Below the pieces are notes generated by a model, which was given only the letters and a program-made list of their open reading frames with translations, was not told the DNA's origin and made no database searches. A stretch of DNA of 64,000 nucleotides. Source: Galeopsis tetrahit. Taxonomy: Eukaryota > Streptophyta > Magnoliopsida > Lamiales > Lamiaceae. Below, in pieces: positions 46,716-58,154 of this stretch (positions are counted from its first letter, which is position 1; every line of letters starts with the position of its first letter). The stretch covers positions 18,654,001-18,718,000 of the forward strand of contig OY776130.1 in the NCBI GenBank assembly GCA_963675135.1, given 5' to 3'. Both the position numbers and the translations under genes were made by a program.

Positions 46716-48629
46716 GGTACATACACATTTTTAAGTAATGTACATAAATAAACGGGGCAATTACTATGAGGTACAGTTCGGAAACCCTTTTTACTCTCTA
46801 GTACATACTAAAAAAAGTCAATACTATGCCTGATAAAAAAAAACATTACTATGAGATACAAAATGAAGGTTTAAGTTACTAAATTACCCATCATTGAATT
46901 TCAAGATATTTGAATTTTTGGACCCTATTTGGCACACATAGTACACACATTGCACACATACTAAATGCACAGCGCCTAATAAATAGACAATGCACACATT
47001 TGCAACCCACATTGTACATGTGTAACATACATTGCACAATGCGCGCACACAGACAACAAACAGTGTATGTACGCTAATAAAAACAACCCCAAATAAATAA
47101 TGCACATTAGTTATAAACATTGTACACACGACAAACCATTCAAATTTTAGTAGACTAATCACAAGACTCAGTGCCACCAAAAAAAAAAAAACCATCTTGT
47201 AGTGTACTTATTCTTAGCTCCCATTCACTATGAACAATATTGTCACAAGTGTCAGGTTGCAACACAAGATTATGAAGAAGTAGACTCAAAAGCATGCATT
47301 CCAAATTTAAAATATGAAAATTCTAATAAAAAGGTTCCAAATTTCAACATCTCCAACACTCTCATATAGAACACGAGTTACCGAATATCATATAATGTAA
47401 TGTAAGAGGAGCCATATACCTCTTTGAGTGGTATATCTTTTCATATACGAAAAGGTAAAAAGATTGATGAACTACTGTCATGATCAAAGTATTGCATAAC
47501 ATTACCAATTGGTATCATGATCAGCAACCTATGTCCCAAAACACAAAAATCAAATTCATTGATTCCATAAATGTTGCGATAGAACTACATCCTTAATTCA
47601 GAAGAAATAGAAGCATAAAGCAAATAAATCAGCCAAAGATAAAATGTAGAGTCCCACATTCTGGTCATTTGAAGTAGCTAATGCTATTACTAACCAAAAT
47701 AATTGGTATTTGTGTGTAGTTCAAATGAGATACAGAAACTTATATAAAGGTCTGCTAATTAATTTCAAAGATTTTAAAGTACTTTACATTTATCTAATGA
47801 GTTTCATCAAAAGAATGACTAGCATCCCCAAATCTAGTTCTTGCTCTGTTTTTAATCATTTTTACAAGTGCGAAGGGAAATTTACAATGTTTGAGCTTGG
47901 TTTAATATTTTTTAAATTAACCTAATTTTTTACACCTATTTTTTAAATTGACATTGGAATTTCCAATGTAAAAATTAACTTTTGACTTTGGTATGCCAAT
48001 ATGGAAAATTCTTGTTAAAACAGATCATCAAATAATGAAAAATACCTGATCAGATTTTTAAGCCACATTTAAAATGTAGTAGTACTTATTAATGCAGAGA
48101 ACTTAGAAATTGAATTTTAAGGCTACAGTATCCACATAACCTCTTTCTATTCATTTCATTACAAATGATTATCAGTTACACTACACTCAATGTTTTTCAG
48201 TGCTTGCAAGGTACGCGAAACTATGTAGGTTAGATTTAATCAAGAAATTATTACGTCAAGAATGGATAATGGAAGAAATTTCAAATAGCCCTGCTATACT
48301 CAATATGAATTTTTACTCAATCAGTGAGAGGAAGATGCATATAATCTCAATTCAGTCGATATGCTCAGACGATCCATATCCATTTCCCGTAAATTAATCT
48401 TTCAAGACCAGAACACATAAATTAAGGACCTTCTGATTAATGCGTACCTGTATCAGTTTCAGCGTATTATATAGGAATGGACACTCAATACCTGAAAGGC
48501 CAAACAAAATAACAATAAAATAAATTTAAAGCATAATACATAAAATTCTTTAAAATCTAAACTGTGGCTAATACAATATCAAATTACAAATGATTAACAA
48601 CTACAATTTAAATGCCAAAAAACACAGAC
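46716..48629. other. Intergenic region downstream of the PPR gene
   Basis: There is no gene I can support. 46920-47130 is rich in ACACATTG / TGCACA words (CA/TG-rich, degenerate). An AAAAAAAAAAAAA run is at 47179. The rest is ordinary AT-rich DNA and includes the 3' flank of the PPR gene. Confidence 0.5.
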
Positions 48630-50459
48630 TTACAGAATATACTTAGGCTCAAGTTTCTTAATTCTTTTCATAAGCATATGATCATTTCCAAGTTGTCCTG
48701 GCACCTGATAACGTAACAAGGACATGGTGGCAGTATCTGCCGAGAATCCTCTCTCACGCATTTCTTCTAAGAATGGTATTGCTTCGGAAAACTCTTTCCT
48801 CTTTAACAAACTCTGAATAACAACATTGTACGTACAACTATTAGGTGCACAACCACTTTCCTCCATTTTTACAACCAACATTTTTGCCTCCTCCACAGAC
48901 CCTTCATCACAAAGTGTACCAACAATCATTGTATATGTTTGAACATCAGGCTGCAGGCCTCTAGAGGGTAGTTCATTGAAAATATCTCTTGCAACTTCAA
49001 GTTTTCCATCTCTGCATAATCCATTAATGAGAGTACTATATGTAATTATATCAGGAATAATGCCATCTTCTTCCATTGTGTGTAGAAATGACAGTGCTTT
49101 AGGAATCTCCCGAGACTTGCACAAGCCATCCAACATTATATTGTAGGTATGCAAATTTGGATGTAGTTGTCGAGCTTTCACTTCATTGAAAATCTTCCAA
49201 CCATCATCATACATACCTTTGCTAAACAATCCATGAATCATGGTGTTACATGTAAATATATTATATTCTAAACCTTTACATGGGACATCAAGGAAAAGAC
49301 GCCAAGCTTCCTCTATTTTACCCTTCTTGCAGTATCCATCTATCAAAATGTTATAGGCGATGATATTAGGTTCAAGGCCCTTCTCAGCAATGGAATCAAA
49401 TACTTCTTTAGCTCTGCTCATATTCCCCTGCATGCAATACCCTTGTATTAGCGCATTGTAAGTGATGGCATTAAGAGATATATTTTGCTGCATCATATCT
49501 TCGAGAACAACCTCGGCTTCTTTAAGCCCTCCTAGCTTGCAGTATGCATTCACCAATATACTGAATGTAACCACATTATTAGATATTTTACAATAGGTCA
49601 TTTCATTTAATAAGTCATCAACGTCCTCCCATCGACCCACATCACACAAGCCTTGGATAATCGAATTGTACGTGAAAACGTCTGGTGAAATACCCCTGCC
49701 ATTCATTTTGGATAGGAGCTGGAGTGCATCATCCACCATTCCACTCTTGCACATCCCGTCAATTAATGCGTTATACGCGCAAACATTGGGTTTCCATCTA
49801 GTCTTTTCCAAAATATGAAGCAATTCAAAGGCAGGAGTAGTTTGGCCAGCTTTGCAGAACCCATTTATCAGGGTGAGAATCATAACATCATCGGGCTCAC
49901 AGAGTTTGAAGACCAAAAGTGTTTTGAACAATTTCACTGCTTCAGTGACCTTATGATCCAAGAAAAGCCCATTAATGAGGGTGTTGAATGTAGTGGCATT
50001 TGGTTCGTAACCGCTCTTGAAGATAACGCCCAGGATAGCAAACCCAAAGTCTATCCGATTCAGAAGGCAACAACAATTAATTGCAATATTAAACGTGTAC
50101 TCATCCATCGGGACATGAATTCGACGCATTTCGTCGAACACATGGAGGGCAGCAGAGTAGTGATTCATCTTGACAATAACACTCAGAAGATTGGTGTATA
50201 CACGAGTAGAAGGCGGTGGCCGCATTGTTACCATTCGACGAAACAAGCAAAAAGCATCATCTACATCATGAATAGTGCTGAAATCTACTCTGGGCTTAGG
50301 TGAACCGCGCTTATCATTGTGACCTAATTTATGTAAATTCGAACAGAAGAAAGAGAATGGATATATGAAATTCTCGAATTCGTAACAAGATTTGGGCACA
50401 ATTCCTCTTCGAATAAGCTCAATTGCAGAAGCAGCTGCCTTTCTACTCATTTTCTTCAA
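48630..50459 (-). CDS. Rf-like P-class PPR protein, single exon, 609 aa
   Basis: An uninterrupted intronless frame, as usual for PPR genes. The first 60 or so residues are basic and lack repeats, consistent with a mitochondrial leader. A DVDDAFCLFRRM...RPPPS entry motif, typical of restorer-of-fertility-like (RFL) proteins, precedes 14 tandem 35-residue P-type motifs from about residue 84 to 575 (motif 3 has 36), then a short tail. There is no E, DYW or SMR domain, so the expected role is sequence-specific RNA binding, stability or processing in mitochondria, not editing. Residues 5 and 35 of the motifs are mostly N/N, N/D, S/N, T/D, within the recognition code. No stops or frameshifts, so it is likely functional. 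A Helitron lies 220 bp upstream of the ATG. Confidence 0.94.
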   Translation of the reverse strand: MKKMSRKAAASAIELIRRGIVPKSCYEFENFIYPFSFFCSNLHKLGHNDKRGSPKPRVDFSTIHDVDDAFCLFRRMVTMRPPPSTRVYTNLLSVIVKMNHYSAALHVFDEMRRIHVPMDEYTFNIAINCCCLLNRIDFGFAILGVIFKSGYEPNATTFNTLINGLFLDHKVTEAVKLFKTLLVFKLCEPDDVMILTLINGFCKAGQTTPAFELLHILEKTRWKPNVCAYNALIDGMCKSGMVDDALQLLSKMNGRGISPDVFTYNSIIQGLCDVGRWEDVDDLLNEMTYCKISNNVVTFSILVNAYCKLGGLKEAEVVLEDMMQQNISLNAITYNALIQGYCMQGNMSRAKEVFDSIAEKGLEPNIIAYNILIDGYCKKGKIEEAWRLFLDVPCKGLEYNIFTCNTMIHGLFSKGMYDDGWKIFNEVKARQLHPNLHTYNIMLDGLCKSREIPKALSFLHTMEEDGIIPDIITYSTLINGLCRDGKLEVARDIFNELPSRGLQPDVQTYTMIVGTLCDEGSVEEAKMLVVKMEESGCAPNSCTYNVVIQSLLKRKEFSEAIPFLEEMRERGFSADTATMSLLRYQVPGQLGNDHMLMKRIKKLEPKYIL

Positions 50460-50678
50460 TTTTCAGTGAGATTTTGTGCGAAAATTCAAGAAAGGGAAAA
50501 GTTGTTATTGGAGCTCTGCTTTGGAATGGCACGAGCTTTGCCAGAGAAGTAGCGATTTCAGGTAATCAACTTTATTTTGTATTTATATTTTACTATTTTA
50601 TATTTATATTTAATTAAAACAGAGGGAATGTATACGGTTTAGTGTGGCAAGACTGCGCAGAGTAAGATGGGGAGTATA
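50460..50678 (-). promoter_or_regulatory. Remaining native 5' flank of the PPR gene
   Basis: Only 219 bp separate the ATG from Helitron B. It holds the 5' leader and whatever core promoter remains. TATA-like TATAAAT words (inverted ATTTATA, 50581-50610) lie on the minus strand about 125-150 bp upstream of the ATG. The ancestral upstream sequence continues at 58152. Confidence 0.5.
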
Positions 50679-50882
50679 CTAGTGTAAGACCCGCGTAATA
50701 CGCGGGTTGAAATAAATTTATTATATAAATATATTTTTATTTATTAATTAAAAAAATTAAAATAGGTATAAATTTGTAAATATATTATTCTATTAGATAT
50801 AAAAAATGAAATTTAAATAACTCAAAAATTAAAAGGAAATCAATAAATAATTCCAAAATTAAAGAAAAATATATATATTTCA

Positions 50883-51929
50883 GCGTGTATATATATTGTA
50901 TATGCATATTTTATATTTAATCTAAATATAAAATTAGATTAAATAATACAATACTCATTTACTTAGTTAAATGTAAATAGATTAAAATTTTCAATAGAAT
51001 TTAATAATTAAGAGAAAATATAATTCTGTATTTTTCATAGTTACTATGCTAATTTTAAGGAAGACCATAAAATTTCAAATTTATCCTTTCACCACCAAAC
51101 GTAACTAATCAATTATCTCAAACGATTTCAAATAAAATGTATTCGAGATCACCTCCATTAAAATTACTTTTAAAATTAACAACCTCCATTAAAATTACAA
51201 ATATTAAATATATTACAAAAATTAAAGAATAACAACATTAATGATTAAGTTATGAGGATTGGGAGAGGGGGGTTTAATTAACATTGTACTATACTTAAAG
51301 AATGAGTAAACATCAATCTATATTTAAATTATAATTTTGATTAAAAAAAATTATAATGTAGATCTATAATATGGTCAACGGAATAGAAAAATACAAAGAT
51401 AAATTAAACCCAACAGAAGAAATAGAAAAAAATTGAAATTAAAAGATGATTAGATATAAAAACTAAATACAAATTTAAACCATCAAATAAAATTAAGAAC
51501 AAAACAATCTTAATATAAATAACAACGTCACATAAAAGCTGAAAATAATAATAAAACAAAAAAGAGATAACTAAACTATACATCAACAAAAAAAATATAT
51601 AAAAAAAAAAAAAAAAAAGTAATGCAACGACAACTAACTCAAGTGGAAGGAAAATTAATGATAATCCAGTATTTTAAAATTAAGAGAGAATTACATGAAG
51701 TGAATATATAAAATTATTTTTTGCTAAGATAAAAATGAAATTTATAATTCTTTGTAGAAGTTTGTAAAATAATATAGAGAACATTTATAAACCGTATAAA
51801 ATTAAAAGAATTACATGGAGTATAAAATTGAAAATTTTATTTGAATGTACGTGGCAATGGGGGCAGTGGGGCAAAGTAGGAAATATATTTAAATCTACCC
51901 TAAATATATCATGCACTAAAGAGGGAGCA
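50883..51929. other. AT-rich interior of Helitron B
   Basis: No genes. An A run at 51600-51618; otherwise low-complexity AT-rich DNA. Confidence 0.5.
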
Positions 51930-52469
51930 AAATTTAAGAAAATTTAAAAATTGAAAGAATATTGAATTTTTTTGTAAAAGAAAACAGTAAAGAAATGTAA
52001 AGAGAGAGAAAAAATTTTAAAAAATAATAATTTAAGAAAATTGTCGAAAAGAAAAAAAAGGGAGAAGAAAACTGAAACAATTAAAGAGAGAATATTAAAA
52101 AAAAATGGTAAAAGAAAACAGTAAAGAAACAAAAGAGAGGAGAGAGAAAAATAATAATTTTAAAAAATGGTTGGAAAAAAAGGGAGAGGAGAATTAGAAA
52201 AAAATAAAAGAAGGAAATTTAAAAATATTTTTATTTTTTTAAAAAGAAAGAATATTGAAATTTTTTTGTAAAAGAAACAAACGAAAAAGAGGGAGAGAGG
52301 AGAGAGAAAAATAATAATTTAAAAAAATTGTCGAAAAAAAAGAGAGAGGCGAAAATTGAAACAATTTTTTAAGAAAAATATAAAAGAAAACCGTATAAAG
52401 AATAAAGAAAATAATTATTTAAAAAAAAAAATTGCCGAGAAAAAAAAGGAGAGAGGAGAAAAAAAATGT

Positions 52470-52510
<41 letters not shown>

Positions 52511-53340
52511 TAGTAATTAAGGTAGATATAAGATTAATCAATAATATTATAGATTTCAATTACATTATATTATATATTGAATGAGAAAAAGAATAAAAAA
52601 AATTCATAAAATTTAGATTATAATACAAAAATACACAATACATTATAATAAAAATCTACCAAATAAAAAATAACAATCATAGCAACAATTGAATCGTAAA
52701 TAATAAAAAAAAAAATGAAAAGAAATACTGTAAAGAGAAAGAGAAAAAAGTGGATATTCAAAAAAGGGAGAGCAGAAAAAAGTGGATATTCAAAAAGTTA
52801 TTGAAATGTTTTGTTTAAAATTATTAAATTCTAAATATTAAAAAGAAAGAACATTGAAAAAATTTTGTAAAAGAAACAAACGAAAAAGAGGGAGAGGGAA
52901 AAATAATAATTTAAAAAGATTGTAGAAAAAAAAGGGAGAGAGAGAAGGGTAGGAGAAAATTGAAACAATTATTTAAAAAAAATATAAAAGAAAATTGTAT
53001 AAAGAATAAAGAAAACAATTATTTTTTAAAAAAAATAAAAGAAAAATGCTAGAAAAAAAAAAAGGAGAGAGGAGAAAAAAGATATAAATTCTAAAATAGA
53101 AAGAGAAAATAGTAATTAAAGTAGATATAAGATTAATCAGTAATAGTATTGATTTCAATTACATTATATATTGAATGAGAAACGGAATAAAAAAAATTCA
53201 TAAAATATAGATTATAAATCTACCAAATAAAAAATAACAATCATAGCAACAATAATCGTCAATAATTAAAAAAAAATGAAAGTGAAAAGAAATACTACGT
53301 ACTATGAAGAGAAGGAGAAGAAAAGTGCATACTAAAAAAC
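51930..53340. repeat. Purine-rich degenerate repeats with a larger direct duplication
   Basis: The plus strand is almost all A and G. Units of GAAAGAATATTGAA..TTTTGTAAAAGAAA, GGGAGAGAGGAGA and AATAATAATTT recur near 51950, 52090, 52250 and 52850. A larger duplication pairs about 52250-52760 with about 52850-53320 (landmarks GATTAATCA.TAATA.TAT and CTACCAAATAAAAAATAACA). An A-run of about 24 is at 52478-52501. No coding content. Confidence 0.8.
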
Positions 53341-53439
53341 GGGGCAGATTGAAGGGCAGAAAACAAAATTAAATCATATTGCAAATTTCTGCTGCAAAAC
53401 AAAAACAAATTTTCTGCAAAAAAAAATTTAATCTAAAAA

Positions 53440-53705
53440 TTTTATGCAAAACGAAAACAAAAAAATATGAGAATGATTGAAATGAAAGAAAATAAAAAAG
53501 ATTTATATGGGTGATATTAATAAAAAATAATTATCTAAAAAATTCTGCAAAACAAAAACAAAAAATATGAGAATAGTTGAAATGAAAGTAGAAGAGATTT
53601 ATATAGTAGATGAAATTAAAAAAAAAAATTATATAAACAAATTCTACAAAATGAAAACAAAAAATGTGAGAATGGTTGAAATGAAAGTAGAAGAGGTGGA
53701 GGTGA
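53440..53705. repeat. Three direct repeats of about 95 bp in Helitron B
   Basis: Units with TGCAAAACGAAAACAAAAAA / ATGAGAATGATTGAAATGAAAG begin near 53450, 53541 and 53638. The last ends right at the Helitron C insertion point. Confidence 0.75.
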
Positions 53706-54424
53706 TTTATATAGAACTAGTGTAATACCCGCGTTTTACGGCGGAATTAAAATAAATTTATATAATATTTTAATTTATTAGTTAAAAAGATAATCTTTGA
53801 AATAGGTATAGATTTAAAAATGAAATGATGTAGCAATATATTGTATATTATATATATATATATATATATATTAAATAATAGAATAGAGAATTAAAATTTT
53901 ATTTATAAAAGAAATCAATATACAAAAATTACTAATTGTGAAAAACTTCATTTTAAACAATAAAATACAATTCTCTTATACCACGGGTGCTAATAGACTT
54001 ATTAATACTTTCAACTTATCTATATGGTTGAGTAAGTTATCTTTTTATGAAATACTATAAATATTTAAAATTACTCATCATATTGAGAATTATGCTTTCA
54101 ACTTATTTATGTGTTTGAGAAAGTTATCTTTTTATGAAATATTATAAATATTTAAAATTATTCACTATATTGAGAATTATGAATTACGGAGTATAATACA
54201 CATCCAGTGTAGTATTAAAATAAACAACAATCGATAAGTATGGATGACAATTTTATTAATGTATTGTTTGAGTTGTCATACTACGTGCCCCGCAATGGAA
54301 TGATACGGATCTAGGTACTACTCCCACCCTAAGCCTCGAATCCGTGCACCTTTTTTAATATATAATTACATAATTCAAAATAAATAAAGAAAAATGATAT
54401 TAAAATGATATTTAATATTTTAAA

Positions 54425-54657
54425 GGTAAAGTTTAGTATGCACTCGAGTGCATACTGTGCACCCTAGTCCATGTGCACTTTTCAGTTTACTGACTTACAC
54501 TTTTTGGTAAATGGTGTTGCACTTTTCAATTATTACTTATACAGTTTAATAATTAAAAAGTGCAACACCATTTACCAAAAAGTGTAGATCAGTAACTGAA
54601 AAGTGCAACATGGACTAGGGTGCACAACATACACTTGAGTTCATAGCAGACCAACCC
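54425..54657. mobile_element. Mutator-type MITE, 233 bp foldback
   Basis: Nearly the whole element is an inverted repeat: about 105 bp arms sharing GTGCACCCTAGTCCATG, CACTTTTCAGTT and TTTTTGGTAAATGGTGTTGC in opposite orientation. Nine bases, TATTTTAAA and TATTTCAAA (8 of 9 equal), flank it at 54416-54424 and 54658-54666, the size of a Mutator target duplication. Confidence 0.88.
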
Positions 54658-54719
54658 TATTTCAAAATTTCTGAAAACGTTAATCACATAGTAAATGGTT
54701 GACTAAAACAGGATATTGC

Positions 54720-55409
54720 ATAGTAAAGAAAAAATTAAGATAATTTATTTATGTCATGTAAAGTCTCTCTCAATTGAAAAAATTTAAGTATTTAATTTTT
54801 TTAATTTACATTCTTTTTGTCGATTTTTTTTTAAACTCACCGAAAATGAAGGAATAAATGGGGATTAATTTCGATCAAATGATCCAATTTACGTCCTTTA
54901 AATTTACAAATTAAAAAACCAATTAAAATTCTAAAAATACCCTTAAAATTTCTTTTTAAAAAATCCAAATAAAAAAAATTAAAAAATGGGTAAAAAAAAG
55001 CTAAAATTCTACATTTCTAAAAATCTAAAAAATTTGTAAATTAAAAAACTTTCATTAGAATGAATTTGGAACCGTTTCACGATCAATCAACTTGGAGCTG
55101 CGACTCAACCTCATCGGTTAGTTAGGAAACATCGTGGGATCCAAAGTTTTTTGGAGCTCAAGCAAATCTTAATGGTGGACGATTCAGAATCAAATGAGAT
55201 ATTTAATGAGATATAAATAATTTTTTATCATTAATTTTTAGAATTTATTTATTTTTATTGAGATTCTTCATATTTTTAATGAGACTTTTAGATTATTTTT
55301 TTTTTTTAGAGTTTTTAATGAGATTTTATAGAATTTGTTATTTTTTAATTTACACATTTTTAGATTTTTAATATTGTATACTTTTTACTTTTTAGAATTT
55401 TGAATGGCA

Positions 55410-55446
<37 letters not shown>

Positions 55447-55640
55447 TTTCTAACTTAAAAGACATAAATGGGACTATTTAACTGAAATTTCAATTCGTTC
55501 CTCAATTTTCAATGAGTAAAAAAAAAATCGGCGAAAAGAAGGAAATGAAAAAATGAATACTTAATAAATTGGATTAAGATTAAGTTAAAGGATATATATT
55601 AAATAAAATATCTCAATTTTTTTGTCCAAATTATCTAATT
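54720..55640. mobile_element. Long imperfect inverted-repeat element in Helitron C
   Basis: About 54720-54915 pairs, inverted, with about 55445-55640: matching stretches include TTTTTGTCGATTTTTTTT / inverted TTTTCGCCGATTTTTTTTT and GATCCAATTTACGTCCTTTAA / inverted GTCCCATTTATGTCTTTTAA. A (TA)n tract is at 55418-55441. The exact ends and target duplication are not clear. The middle (55060-55200) is GC-richer and unidentified. Confidence 0.6.
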
Positions 55641-55971
55641 GGAAATTTCATAATAAATGATGGGTCAAAATTACCAAACATATAGAATTATAGTAATTTC
55701 TTCAATCTAAAATAAGTATCGTTTTGGTTCAATGCACGTATATTTAAAAAAAATACTCTATATGTTGATTCTTACTATACCTTTGATAAATGATTATATA
55801 TCTTCTTTAAAAAAAATACATATTTATAAAGTGTAAAATGTCATCTAATTTGTAAAGAAAGCAAAATGTTAAAAAAATATATAAAATGATGATATTCAAC
55901 AAAATGGGAGGGTGATATATATACGCTAGTTAAGAACTTTTTATTATCACGTAGTTATATTAATTAAGTAA

Positions 55972-56363
55972 TTAAATTTTTTTTCTATAAAATAATTTTC
56001 TTAATTAGTAAGTAGGAGTATAAACTATGCTTGTCTTTCAAAAAAAAAATAAAAGATTTTTTTTAAATAAATATTGAATTTTTTATCAATTGACGTTATA
56101 TGAAAAAAAATACAATATGCCTACACACCTACCACGCAATTAATAATCATGCAAAGTTTGAAATTTTTTTTCTATAAAATAATTTTCTTAATTAGTAAGT
56201 AGGAGTATAAAGTATGCTTATCTTTCCAAAAAAAAAAAAAAAATTTTTTTTTAAAAAATAAATATTTATTTGTTTATCAATTGACGTTATATTTAAAAAA
56301 ATAAAAAATACAATATGCCTACACACCTACCATGCAATTAATAATCATGCAAAGTTTGACATT
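55972..56363. repeat. Tandem duplication, about 193 bp units
   Basis: Both units contain ATAATTTTCTTAATTAGTAAG, GTAGGAGTATAAA.TATGCTT, TATCAATTGACGTTATAT and CCTACACACCTACCA.GCAATT (first at about 55986, second at about 56179). Units differ by A-run length and a few bases. Confidence 0.88.
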
Positions 56364-57001
56364 TGTTATGACAATTATTTTAAAGTTTACTGATTTAATT
56401 AAATACAATAGTAATAAATATATAAAACTTTCAAAATATATTCTTACGTTGTACAAATATGGTAATGAATTAAAAGACATAGTCAAACTTACCATATTCA
56501 ATTTCCATTTTTTTAATTGTAATTAAAATTATAACTGAAAAATTAAAAAGAAAATTATAACACAACCCAAATTAACATAGAATATCCGTAAAAAAAATAA
56601 AAATTAACATAGAATATCCTTAAAAAAAATAAAAATTAACATAGAATATGCCATATATTAACACAATAATTATCATTCTCTGAACGTACACAATAATTAT
56701 CATTAAAACATATATAATGCTATAATATTGTTTCCATTTTATAGGTGTATATTATTATTAGTTAATATAATTTACGGATATAAATACTCTTACTGAATAC
56801 ATAACTTGAAGGTATTTTAACGCAAATTAATGAGAAATTCTAATCTAATAAAATGTTAATGTGAGTTTTAAAATTTTAAATAGATAACTTTCTTCCGTAA
56901 AATTATTGTAAAAGTCAAATCAAACAATAATATGCCATATGGCGAGCCATGCAAAAATAATAAATATTAATCCATATAAGAGAAACTCCAATCATCCTTA
57001 A

Positions 57002-57120
57002 AATGTGCAAAACAAATTAAATGGGTGAATTGAGAGTTAATTGAGAGTTTTTAGATTTCTTAAATGTGCAAAACAAATTAAATGGGTGAATTGAGAGTTA
57101 ATTGAGAGTTTTTAGATTTA
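57002..57120. repeat. 59-60 bp tandem duplication
   Basis: AAATGTGCAAAACAAATTAA and the following bases through GAGAGTTTTTAGATTT occur at about 57001-57059 and 57062-57119, almost identical. Confidence 0.88.
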
Positions 57121-57393
57121 TTTTGTAAGACGTAAATTCTAACTCCTATTAATATACCTTGTTAATTCCTCCACAAATTGGATTCCAATTTTGTGCATTA
57201 AGTATGAATTTCATAACATTTTGAGAATTCTTTTATAAAAATTCATAAAATTGTTAAAATGTGTTTATTCAGAATTCAAGAATTTACAACTCCTGCGTAA
57301 AATGTAAATAAATGGTACACATCTTGAAGGTAAAACACATGATAAATCATCTAAAAAAACTTGATCGCAATCTGATAAGATTCGGTTTGTGAC

Positions 57394-57657
57394 TTGTCAC
57401 AAAAGCTTCAATATCCTCCTCCATTGAAACTGATTAAGCCCTCTCGTAGAAACACCATAAGAAAAAAATCGGTCACCAAAGTTTCAACATACTCGACCAT
57501 TGAAACTGATGGGGTTTGTGGCTTGTCTCAGCTAAGTCACCAAAGCTTCAGCATCCGATCACCAATGTTTCAACATCCTCCACCATCGAAACTGATGAAG
57601 CCCTCTCGGGAGAAACACCATAAGGAAAAAAAGGAAATATATTATGTAGGAGATTGA
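57394..57657 (+). other. Repetitive open frame in Helitron C, not recognised
   Basis: An 87-codon frame made of imperfect repeats of a roughly 60-80 bp unit (TCAATATCCTCCTCCATTGA, CTGAT.AAGCCCTCTCG, GAAACACCATAAG), seen at about 57400, 57480 (partial) and 57555. It may be a piece of a host exon that has been duplicated; it resembles no family I know, and the frame may be open by chance. Confidence 0.3.
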
Positions 57658-58154
57658 ATTAAGATGAAAGGCTTGAGGGATGTTTGAGGAAAATGAGTGA
57701 ATTGTATAAAATGAAAGGCATAAACACCTATTATATAGGAGATTGAATTAAGATCTAATGGTTAAGATTAAACTTTAAATGAATGGTTAGGATTAAAGGA
57801 AAAAAATAAAATGGATGAGGGTGAAGAAATTTTGAAATGAGAAGATTTAGAGGAGAGAGGTTGAGGTAGAGGTGGTGTGGATGTGACATGTGTCCTTCAA
57901 GAATTTGTAAGTATATATTAGTAGATACTCCGTAGAAGATTATGCAGAAATTCTGTTTCATTTTGAATTTTAATATTCAAAATGAATATGAATTTTAAGA
58001 TTAATGATTAAGATTAATAAAAATAAAAAGTGAAATTAATGAGAAAAAAGAGATTTTGAAATAGAGGAATTTGAGAAAAAATAGATTGGGATAAACCAAT
58101 CATTTTGCGACACGTGGCTCTGAAAATGTTTGCAAATATATGATATTAAGATTG

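Larger units (their letters stand above)
53717..57925 (-). mobile_element. Helitron C, non-autonomous, nested in Helitron B
   Basis: Minus orientation. The 3' end: CTAG at 53717-53720, then ACCCGCGTTTTACGGCGG, a hairpin slightly imperfect compared with A and B. The 5' end: inverted TCTACTAATATATACTTAC at 57925, then an ACATGTCACA box. Flanks are A53716 and T57926 as expected. It has no helicase or RPA. It contains two inverted-repeat elements and several tandem duplications. The (TA)n at 53848-53870 lies near its 3' end. Confidence 0.85.
50679..58151 (-). mobile_element. Helitron B, non-autonomous, inserted upstream of the PPR gene
   Basis: Minus orientation. The 3' end reads inverted as ACCCGCGTAATACGCGGGT-type hairpin then CTAG (50679-50682), with the target T represented by A50678. 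The 5' end is TCTTAATATCATATATTTGC (ends at 58151), followed inwards by CACGTGTCGC. T58152 gives the required A. Its own DNA is 50679-53716 plus 57926-58151 (about 3.3 kb); the rest is Helitron C. It has no RPA, Rep or helicase sequence. Content is mostly purine-rich repeats. Confidence 0.85.

Noticed and set aside
46884..47195. Minus-strand 103-codon hydrophobic frame
   Set aside because: Composition (Val, Phe, Cys) follows from a CA/TG-rich repetitive tract; no domain or gene context.
48200..48397. Short plus-strand frame downstream of the PPR gene
   Set aside because: 65 codons without domain, homology or splice context; expected by chance.
49815..50303. Plus-strand 162-codon frame
   Set aside because: Antisense of the PPR repeats; no start context or family match.
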